Source of the DNA: Bradyrhizobium huanghuaihaiense
Lineage (GTDB): Bacteria > Pseudomonadota > Alphaproteobacteria > Rhizobiales > Xanthobacteraceae
Direction: 5' to 3'
Assembly: GCF_007830635.1 (NCBI RefSeq)
Contig: NZ_VLLA01000021.1
Coordinates: 124,001-188,000, forward strand
DNA length: 64,000 nucleotides
Within the stretch, counting starts at the first letter, position 1. Every line of letters begins with the position of its first letter. Position numbers and translations under genes: made by a program. Below, one piece after another: positions 57,969 to 64,000 of this stretch. The notes beneath the pieces were generated by a model, which worked only from the letters and a program-made list of their open reading frames with translations, was not told the DNA's origin and searched no databases.

Positions 57969-59663
57969 TCATTCGAACCAGGGCCATTCTGCCGGGCCTT
58001 CATGCGTAACCGCCCCGCCTGGCGCCTGCCCGACCAGCCGCGCATATTTTGCGAGAGCACCCGCACGGTGACGCGGCGGACGTTGCTTCCAATCACGTCG
58101 GCGCGCCGAGAGTTCCTGCTCGTCGACCAACAGATCCATCCGCCGGTTTGCAGCGTCAATCCGGATCTTGTCGCCGTCCCGAACGAGCGCCAGCGGACCG
58201 CCCACGAACGCTTCGGGGGAGACATAGCCGATGCACATGCCGCGGGTGGCACCGGAGAACCGGCCATCGGTGATCAGGGCCACCTTCTCGCCCATGCCTT
58301 GGCCGTAGATCAACGCAGTGACCCCGAGCATCTCGCGCATGCCGGGGCCACCGACAGGCCCTTCATTGCGGATAACGAGAACCTCGCCCGCCCTGTAGCT
58401 GCGGTCACGAACCGCTTTGACACAGGCTTCCTCGTCTTCGAATACGCGCGCAACGCCCTCGAAGAACTGGCTCTTCAGCCCTGCGACCTTGATGACCGCA
58501 CCGTCCGGGCAGAGATTACCCTTCAGCACCGCCACACCGCCATCCGGCATAATCGGGGTGCGCGAGGCGTAAACGACTTCTCCGTCAGGCGCATTGGCAG
58601 CGGCATATTCCTCCGCGAGCGTTCGGCCTGTGATGGTCAGACAGCTACCATCGACATGGCCACTCTGGATCAGCTCGCGGATTACCACGGCAGCACCGCC
58701 GATATCGTAGACATCCTTTGCCGTGTATTTGCCGCCTGGCCGCAGATTTCCGATCAACGGTGTCCTGGCAAAAACCTCGCCGACATCATCGATCGTGAAT
58801 GCGATGCCGGCCTCGTTGGCGATGGCTGGCAAATGTAACGCAGCGTTGGTCGAGCCGCCTGTCGCTGCAACGATCGCGGCGCCGTTCTCAAGGGATTTCC
58901 GCGTCACGATGTCGCGCGGGAGCGGTCCGCCGCGCTCCAGCATCTCCATGATCAGGCGTCCGGCGCGGCGCGAGATCTGCGCACGCTCGGCGTAGATACC
59001 GGGCACCATCGACACGTTGGGGATGGTCAGGCCCATTGCCTCCGACACCATCCCCATGGTGTTCGCCGTGAATTGGCCCGCGCACGCACCGATAGTCGGC
59101 AGGCAAGCACGCTCGATCCGCTCTAGCGTGGCCGCGTCGATCTCACCAGTCATGAAACTGCCGACGGCCTCGTAGGAGTCGAGCACCGTGAGGGTCCGCC
59201 CATCGACGCGCCCCGGCAGCGAGCTGCCACCATAGATGAAGATGGACGGCACATTGCAGCGAACCATGCCCATGATCACGCCGGGAAGCGTCTTGTCGCA
59301 TCCGCCGTATCCGATCAACGCATCGTAGGCGAGGCCATGGACGACCGCTTCGATCGAGTCGGCAATCAGCTCGCGCGAAAACAGGGAAAACTTCATTCCC
59401 TCATGATTCATGCTGATGCCATCGGAGACCGACACGGTCGAGAATTCGCGCGGCGTCCCGCCGGCCTCCTCGATTCCCGTCTTTGCTGCGGCCACCTGGA
59501 AATCGTGAGTCATGTTGCAGGGCGTCTGCTCGCCCTTCATGCTGACGACGCCGACCATCGGCCTGGCAATGGCGGTGTCGTCGAGGCCCATCGCGCGCAT
59601 GAAAGCGCGGTGCGGCGCCCGGTCGAGCCCGTCCGTCGTCACCCGTGATCGCAACTTCTTCAT
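57969..59663 (-). CDS. IlvD/Edd family dehydratase
   Basis: This 564-residue dehydratase has three candidate iron-sulfur ligands: Cys49 in GEQTPCNMTHDF, Cys122 in GYGGCDKTLPG and Cys194 in TIGACAGQFTAN, the spacing known for dihydroxyacid dehydratases. The C-terminal half has ALITDGRFSGATRGMCIGYVSPEAF. It could be a second dihydroxyacid dehydratase or a sugar-acid dehydratase. ATG at 59663 has GAAGAAGA upstream; an 11-residue TTG extension was rejected. Placement between an importer's receptor and ATPase genes implies catabolism of a hydroxy acid rather than amino acid synthesis. Confidence 0.88.
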   Translation of the reverse strand: MKKLRSRVTTDGLDRAPHRAFMRAMGLDDTAIARPMVGVVSMKGEQTPCNMTHDFQVAAAKTGIEEAGGTPREFSTVSVSDGISMNHEGMKFSLFSRELIADSIEAVVHGLAYDALIGYGGCDKTLPGVIMGMVRCNVPSIFIYGGSSLPGRVDGRTLTVLDSYEAVGSFMTGEIDAATLERIERACLPTIGACAGQFTANTMGMVSEAMGLTIPNVSMVPGIYAERAQISRRAGRLIMEMLERGGPLPRDIVTRKSLENGAAIVAATGGSTNAALHLPAIANEAGIAFTIDDVGEVFARTPLIGNLRPGGKYTAKDVYDIGGAAVVIRELIQSGHVDGSCLTITGRTLAEEYAAANAPDGEVVYASRTPIMPDGGVAVLKGNLCPDGAVIKVAGLKSQFFEGVARVFEDEEACVKAVRDRSYRAGEVLVIRNEGPVGGPGMREMLGVTALIYGQGMGEKVALITDGRFSGATRGMCIGYVSPEAFVGGPLALVRDGDKIRIDAANRRMDLLVDEQELSARRRDWKQRPPRHRAGALAKYARLVGQAPGGAVTHEGPAEWPWFE

Positions 59664-59740
59664 GCGTGCATCTTCTTCATGCAATGTCCCGGGCAACCGG
59701 GACGTTGCGATCTCACTCTCCAGATAGTTCGTTCGACCAC

Positions 59741-60724
59741 CTATTGCAGCGGTGCAACGATCGTCGGATGCTTGAACTGAGCGACGTCGAGATTCGGCAG
59801 CATTCCCGTCTCTGCGTAAATGTCGAGCATCTTTTGAATGGCGGGGAAGTTCGGCGCAGCTCCCGGGTCACGGCCGAAGTCGTTCTCCTTGAGCAGGTAC
59901 GTCTCGAGAACCGGAACGGGAGCCTTCAGTACCTCGGACACGACCTTCAAGGTCTCTTCGCGGTTCGCCAGAGCCTTCTTCATGCCCGACGTGATGTCAC
60001 GGACATAGGCTTTGACCAGTTCCGGGTTCTTGTCGACGAAATCGGCACGGCAGGCTTCCAAGATGTGCACGATGTTCGGCATGGCCTGCGACAGCGAGAA
60101 CAGTTTCCTTGTCCCGCCCTTCGCTTCTGCGCGCGCGGCAAACGGCTGGTTCATGTTGACCGCGTCGACACGGCCCTGACGCAGCGCATCTTCAGAAACA
60201 GCAAAGCCGACCTCGACCAGCTTGATATCCTTGGCCGGATCGATGCCATTCTGCTTCAGCAGCAGGTTGAACGGCCCCTGCGTGCCGCCGCCGATCACGG
60301 AAATGCCGACAGTCTTGCCCTTGAGGTCGGCGATGGTCTTGATCGGCGAGTCATCCATCACCGCCCAATAGACCGAAAAGCCGCCGGGCTTCTCGAAGAC
60401 ATGCTGCGCCACGATGTAGGCCTTGAGATTGCCGCCAACCACGCCGTTGGAAAGCGACAGCGGTGCCTGCGTCGCGCAATCCAGAGCGCCCGCCGCCAAT
60501 GCCTGCGTCATTGGCGCGGTGCCCTGAAACTGGGTCCATTCGATGTTGTAGGTCTTGCCAATATCGGGGAATTCAGCCGGGCGGCGCATCATCCAGTACT
60601 TGGACTCCTCGGCCGGGATCGTCCAACCGACGCGGATTGTCTGCTGCGCCCGTGAAGGAGCCGCGACCGCAATCGCGGCCGCTACCGCCCCTGTTGCCAG
60701 CATCAACCTCGAAACCGTTCGCAT
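59741..60724 (-). CDS. NitT/TauT-type ABC transporter substrate-binding protein
   Basis: This 327-residue periplasmic receptor starts with a signal peptide (MLATGAVAAAIAVAAPSRA, cleaved before QQ) and has TIRVGWTIPAEESKYWMM, then GALDCATQAPLSLSNGVVGG and the ADLKGKTVGISVIGGGTQGPFNLLLKQNGID segment of the NMT1/TauA family. ATG at 60724 is used; a GTG at 60733 is possible. It is the first gene of the leftward importer-dehydratase-NicX-like operon. A short inverted repeat at 60781-60798 lies in the divergent control region shared with the HIBADH-family gene. Confidence 0.9.
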   Translation of the reverse strand: MRTVSRLMLATGAVAAAIAVAAPSRAQQTIRVGWTIPAEESKYWMMRRPAEFPDIGKTYNIEWTQFQGTAPMTQALAAGALDCATQAPLSLSNGVVGGNLKAYIVAQHVFEKPGGFSVYWAVMDDSPIKTIADLKGKTVGISVIGGGTQGPFNLLLKQNGIDPAKDIKLVEVGFAVSEDALRQGRVDAVNMNQPFAARAEAKGGTRKLFSLSQAMPNIVHILEACRADFVDKNPELVKAYVRDITSGMKKALANREETLKVVSEVLKAPVPVLETYLLKENDFGRDPGAAPNFPAIQKMLDIYAETGMLPNLDVAQFKHPTIVAPLQ

Positions 60725-60780
60725 CGCGCCCACTCCGTTGCTCCGGCGCCGACCGGCGCCCCCAACCCGACCGACCCAAA

Positions 60781-60798
60781 TGTTTCATGGTTCAAACA
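60781..60798. promoter_or_regulatory. Candidate operator in the importer/HIBADH divergent region
   Basis: TGTTTCATGGTTCAAACA is a TGTTT-N8-AAACA dyad in the 177-bp divergent gap. It lies 57 bp from the receptor start and 104 bp from the dehydrogenase start, so it could control both. Weak, by eye only. Confidence 0.4.
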
Positions 60799-60901
60799 AT
60801 CAGGCAAGCCATGCAAGCCGGCCCGGTTTCGTCCGCGAGCGCGCAATGTATGGTATGGCGGCGGTCGTGCGCCATTGCGCTGCGACAGGAGGAAGCAACC
60901 T

Positions 60902-61810
60902 ATGGCTGATATAAGCAAGACAAACCCGCAGGGCGCCGAGCGGCTTGGCTATGTCGGCCTCGGGTTGATGGGAACGCCTATGACCCACCGCCTGCTCAAG
61001 GCTGGCTATCAGGTCACCGTGTGGAACCGTTCGGAAAGTAAGGTCGCTCCGCTCGTCGAAGCTGGTGCACGGCGCGCAACTACCCCCCGCGACGTTATGA
61101 CGAACGCGGATATCGTCTTTATGTGTGTGACGGACGCCGCGGCGGTTGAAGAGGTGATATTCGGAGCTGAAGGTCTTTCGGCCGCAGCCGGTGCGGGCAA
61201 GCTCGTCGTGGACTTCTCGTCGATCCATCCCGACGCTGCGCGCGACCTCGCGAGCCGATTGAAGGATACCAACGGCGCAGGCTGGATCGATGCACCCGTG
61301 TCCGGCGGTACCAAGGGCGCCCAGGAGGGCACGCTTGCAATCATGGCAGGCGGAGACCTTGCCGACGTCGAGAGGGTGCGCTCTTACGTCCTCGCCATGG
61401 CACGGAGGTTCACCCATATGGGACCTAACGGCGCAGGTCAGACGACAAAGCTGTGCAATCAGGTGATCGTCGGATGCGCGATGGCCGTCCTCGCTGAAGC
61501 AACCCGCCTTGCCGTGAACGCAGGAATTGATGCCAATCGGTTGCCCGAAGCGCTCGCCGGTGGCTTTGCGGATTCCATTCCGCTTCAGCTTTTCGTGCCA
61601 CGGATGGTCCAGGGCATTCACTCCCCGCCGCTCGGTCACATCGCCACGATGCTCAAGGACCTCGATACGGTCGCCGCGCTCGCGCAGACGACGTCAACGC
61701 CGGTGCCGATGGCGACGCTTGCCGGACAACTTTTCAGGCTGGCCAAGGCCGCGCGCGGCGCGGATGCGGACGCGCTGGAGATCTATAAGCTCTCGGCTAC
61801 AGAATATTGA
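60902..61810 (+). CDS. NAD(P)-dependent oxidoreductase, 3-hydroxyisobutyrate dehydrogenase family
   Basis: This 302-residue beta-hydroxyacid dehydrogenase has GLGLMGTPMTHRLLKAGY at residues 20-37, the DAPVSGG substrate motif near residue 130 (APVSGGTKGAQEGTLAIMAGG) and the catalytic Lys183 in GAGQTTKLCNQ. Family members oxidise or reduce 3-hydroxyisobutyrate, tartronate semialdehyde and similar acids. ATG at 60902 has AGGAGG upstream. It is divergent from the importer operon. Its substrate probably comes from the same pathway as the dehydratase product. Confidence 0.9.
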   Translation: MADISKTNPQGAERLGYVGLGLMGTPMTHRLLKAGYQVTVWNRSESKVAPLVEAGARRATTPRDVMTNADIVFMCVTDAAAVEEVIFGAEGLSAAAGAGKLVVDFSSIHPDAARDLASRLKDTNGAGWIDAPVSGGTKGAQEGTLAIMAGGDLADVERVRSYVLAMARRFTHMGPNGAGQTTKLCNQVIVGCAMAVLAEATRLAVNAGIDANRLPEALAGGFADSIPLQLFVPRMVQGIHSPPLGHIATMLKDLDTVAALAQTTSTPVPMATLAGQLFRLAKAARGADADALEIYKLSATEY

Positions 61811-61835
61811 GCTTCCGAATACGACCAGAGGTCCC

Positions 61836-62399
61836 TTACGGCGACTTCTTGCGCTCATCATCGGCCAGGAACCGGCCATATGCCCCCCGCGCAAACAGCA
61901 GAGGTTCCCCGGCATTGTAGACATAGGCCTCGACTGCTCCGAGAAAGATCACGTGATCGCCGCCATAATAGCGGTTGACGGAACGGCATTGAAAACTGGC
62001 GACGCTCTCGGCGAGCACCGGAGCGTTGCCGAGGCCCGGCGCCCAATCGACACCGGCGAACTTGTCGTCGGACGATTTTGCAAACTTGTTCGCAAGCGCC
62101 TGTTGCGACGTGCCGAGGACATGGACGACGAAGTGGCTGGCGTTCTGGAACACCGGCAGGCTTGAGGAATAGACCCCGAGGCTCCAGAGGACCAGAGGCG
62201 GATTCAAGGAGACCGATGCAAATGAATTGCAGGTGATGCCATACGGCTTTCCATCCGCCGCCGTGGCGGTGATGATCGTTACGCCCGTTCCGTATGTGCC
62301 CAGCGCATTTCGAAAATCGCGGGGATCGATCGGCGAGCTGTCGCTCGCAAGTTCGTTGGCTGGATCGGGAACGGCCGGCTGCTTCGGCAGATCATTCAT
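61836..62399 (-). CDS. Flavin reductase family protein (reductase of a two-component monooxygenase)
   Basis: This 187-residue protein of the HpaC/NtaB-like flavin reductase family has DFRNALGTYGTGVTIITATAADGKPYGITCNSFASVSLNPPLVLWSLG-type residues at the start (the GITCNSFASVSLNPP core) and a C-terminal HVIFLGAVEAY segment with His. It supplies reduced FMN/FAD. It sits 9 bp downstream of the oxygenase gene at 62409-63638, its natural partner, on the same strand. Confidence 0.92.
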   Translation of the reverse strand: MNDLPKQPAVPDPANELASDSSPIDPRDFRNALGTYGTGVTIITATAADGKPYGITCNSFASVSLNPPLVLWSLGVYSSSLPVFQNASHFVVHVLGTSQQALANKFAKSSDDKFAGVDWAPGLGNAPVLAESVASFQCRSVNRYYGGDHVIFLGAVEAYVYNAGEPLLFARGAYGRFLADDERKKSP

Positions 62400-62408
62400 C
62401 GGCCGGCC

Positions 62409-63638
62409 TCACAGCGTGAGATTCTCGGACGGCAGGCCCAGCGCCACGCGTCCATAGTTGGTTCCAGCCGCATCAAAATTGAAGGCGAGATGTGAGTTGA
62501 TCGCGTGTGCATCACGGAATTGCCGCTGCAACACCCCCGTCGTGAACAAGCCGCGCGCTCCGCTCGCCGCAAACAGCATCGAGACCGCATCTGTACACAA
62601 GTTCACCGAGAAGGCCCCGTCGCGCCGATATCGGGTCTTGGCTGACATATCTGGAATATGGCCACGCCTTGCGTTCTCCATGGCATCGACGCAAGCCGAA
62701 CGCATGATCAGGCGCGCAGCGTCGATCTTGGCGGAAGCCTCCGCGATCTTGATCTGCGTGCTCTGAAAGTCGCTCAGCTTGGCACGGTTGTAGGTGGAAA
62801 TGCGATGACGCGCGACCTCGGTATAGTCGTTCAGGCACGCCTGGGCATTTCCCAACGCAACACCGGACAAGACGTAAGGAAATAGCGAGAACACGGGTAA
62901 CGTATACAGCGGATTGGAATTAACTCTGCTTCCCGGCGGCCGGCCACCGGTTAACTCGCCAACCGCGACGGTCATATCGTCGGCTACGAAGGCGTCCCGG
63001 ACCTCCACGTCGCAAGAGCCCGTGCCTCGCAGCCCGGCGACATTCCAGGTGTCGAGGACTCTATAGTCGCCCTTCGGAAGCAGGAATATCCGGTACTCGA
63101 TGCCATCTGCCTCGTCTTCAGAGGAGACCACGCTTGCAAGCATGTTCCATTCGCACGACGCGACGCCGGAAGAAAATGGCCAACTTCCGTGCAACCGGTA
63201 TCCGCCCTTGACCCTCGTGGCGCGGCCGGCTGGAAAGATGAACGAGGAGGCAATCAGCGTATCCGGATCACGGCCCCAGACCAGATCTTGCGCCCTCTGC
63301 TCGAACATGCCGAGCATCCAGTGATGGCTCGCCAGATTGGCGAGATTCCAGGCCACCGACGCATCCGCCTGTCCAAGCAGATCGGCGCAATCAATCAGGG
63401 CGACATAGTCGAGCTCGGCACCGCCAATGCGCCTGGGCTGGAGCATCCGGAACAGACCGGCGTCGTGCAGATCCCGTTCGGTCTCGGGCGGAAGGTACCG
63501 GAGCTCTTCGGTTCGGGCAGCTCTCTCTCTCAGTCGTGGCAGGAGCGCCCGCGCGTTCGCGATCATTGCGGCGTAAGCGCGCTCGCCGGATCCCGGCCCC
63601 TCAGGCTGGCCCACGCTCGGCTCTTGACCAGGCGCCAT
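62409..63638 (-). CDS. Acyl-CoA dehydrogenase-fold flavin monooxygenase oxygenase component
   Basis: This 409-residue protein has the acyl-CoA dehydrogenase-like fold of two-component flavin hydroxylases (HsaA or pheA-type): RYLPPETERDLHDAGLFRMLQPRRIGG near the start, ASVAWNLANLASHHWMLGMF, and the middle domain with WPFSSGVASCEWNML. Such proteins use FADH2 or FMNH2 from a partner reductase to hydroxylate aromatic or heteroaromatic rings. ATG at 63638 has GAGGGA upstream; an ATG at 63662 is less likely. The reductase gene follows directly. The substrate is unknown, perhaps upstream of the NicX-like step. Confidence 0.88.
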   Translation of the reverse strand: MAPGQEPSVGQPEGPGSGERAYAAMIANARALLPRLRERAARTEELRYLPPETERDLHDAGLFRMLQPRRIGGAELDYVALIDCADLLGQADASVAWNLANLASHHWMLGMFEQRAQDLVWGRDPDTLIASSFIFPAGRATRVKGGYRLHGSWPFSSGVASCEWNMLASVVSSEDEADGIEYRIFLLPKGDYRVLDTWNVAGLRGTGSCDVEVRDAFVADDMTVAVGELTGGRPPGSRVNSNPLYTLPVFSLFPYVLSGVALGNAQACLNDYTEVARHRISTYNRAKLSDFQSTQIKIAEASAKIDAARLIMRSACVDAMENARRGHIPDMSAKTRYRRDGAFSVNLCTDAVSMLFAASGARGLFTTGVLQRQFRDAHAINSHLAFNFDAAGTNYGRVALGLPSENLTL

Positions 63639-63803
63639 TCCGCATCCCTCACTTTCCCACATTTATGCGGCGGGATTATCGCCAAATCAAGCCGATCGCT
63701 CCGAACCCGGCTGTCGGAAAGGAGGCGATATCGCGGACCGGCATCGTGAAGCAACGATCTGGAAGCCGCGCGATGCCAGCCCACGAGGTCAACCGCTCGG
63801 GGC

Positions 63804-64000
63804 TCAAACCGAGGGTTTATTTAATCCGAAGACTCCCTTCTGGACGAATTCCGCAATCCGGCGCTGGTCGTAACCAAGCGTGTCACGCAAGACGTCCAGG
63901 GTATGCTCGCCCAACAGAGGTGCGGCCACGGGATCGATCGCGGCGGTTAGACTCATGGTAATCGGCGTCTCGATGTTCGGGACCCAGTCGGCGGTAGGAT
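63804..64000 (-). CDS. Class III (CaiB/BaiF) CoA-transferase, partial 3' end
   Basis: The 3' end of a leftward gene runs off the right edge. The visible 64 or so residues read PTADWVPNIETPITMSL, then AAIDPVAAPLLGEHTLDVL, RDTLGYDQRRIAEFV and QKGVFGLNKPSV before TGA at 63804-63806. The APLLGEHTLxVLRDTLGY ending is a hallmark of CaiB/BaiF family CoA-transferases. It suggests that another CoA-ester pathway continues outside the window. The active-site Asp lies beyond the edge. Confidence 0.85.
   Translation of the reverse strand, partial: PTADWVPNIETPITMSLTAAIDPVAAPLLGEHTLDVLRDTLGYDQRRIAEFVQKGVFGLNKPSV

Noticed and set aside
60573..60918. Several short overlapping frames around the divergent promoter region
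   Set aside because: They have no ribosome binding sites and overlap the receptor gene start or the dehydrogenase promoter.
1..64000. CRISPR arrays, tRNA or rRNA genes, insertion sequences
   Set aside because: No regular spaced repeats, tRNA-like cloverleaf or CCA ends, rRNA signatures, transposase motifs or terminal repeats with target duplications were recognised by eye.

Overview
The window is GC-rich (about 64% by eye), gene-dense DNA that reads like the chromosome of a Bradyrhizobium/Rhodopseudomonas-type alphaproteobacterium. This rests on the gene families present (TRAP and orphan TctC-type solute receptors, many CoA-ester catabolic enzymes, an FNR/AadR-like regulator with FixK-type boxes) and on two kinds of dispersed palindromic intergenic repeat common in these genomes. 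That is an inference, because no rRNA or marker gene is present. No tRNA, CRISPR, prophage or insertion sequence was recognised.

Layout. (1) 196-10199: glyoxylate/2-hydroxyacid catabolism: two paralogous serine-glyoxylate-type aminotransferases around an MFS transporter gene broken by a one-base frameshift, a GntR/FCD regulator, a fused GlcD-GlcF-like oxidase and a GlcG-like protein, with a crotonase at each end. (2) 10335-16936: a molybdopterin oxidoreductase, a TctC-type receptor, and a three-gene operon of an aldehyde-oxidase-type molybdo-hydroxylase plus a ModA-like protein without a signal peptide. (3) 16952-21726: an SDR, a complete TRAP transporter and a metal-dependent cyclase/hydrolase, with a large palindromic operator between the transporter and the cyclase. 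(4) 21737-38210: a CRP-like gene followed by a candidate oxygen-limitation island. An Fe-S type FNR protein, a 42-residue membrane microprotein, cytochrome c, a lipid-transport (Mla-like) ABC operon, a YqjD/YqjE-like pair, a universal stress protein, an acyl-CoA synthetase-acetyltransferase (Pat type), an alcohol dehydrogenase, a kinase fusion, a CHAD protein, PHA synthase and a CBS-BON protein are mostly preceded by TTGAY-N4-RTCAA boxes. A -10-like hexamer lies about 31 bp from almost every box centre, so the boxes would be centred near -41.5. (5) 38238-54375: a CoA-dependent aromatic pathway of the 2-aminobenzoyl-CoA type (CoA ligase, fused monooxygenase/reductase, beta-oxidation-like enzymes, solute receptor, cupin, PhzS-like monooxygenase) and a MarR regulator. 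Six copies of one AT-rich operator precede six genes in this cluster. (6) 54372-64000: an operon with a NicX-like (2,5-dihydroxypyridine dioxygenase family) protein, a complete NitT/TauT-type ABC importer and an IlvD/Edd dehydratase, then a HIBADH-family dehydrogenase, a two-component flavin monooxygenase and the 3' end of a class III CoA-transferase gene.

The strongest signals beyond gene annotation are the regular FNR/FixK-type promoter architecture over about 15 kb, the six-site MarR-type regulon, and the association of an opine-dehydrogenase-like protein and a NicX-like protein with an aminobenzoyl-CoA-type pathway. After the starts were re-chosen, no gene-free stretch exceeds 300 bp; the longest are 20655-20949 and 22466-22757.
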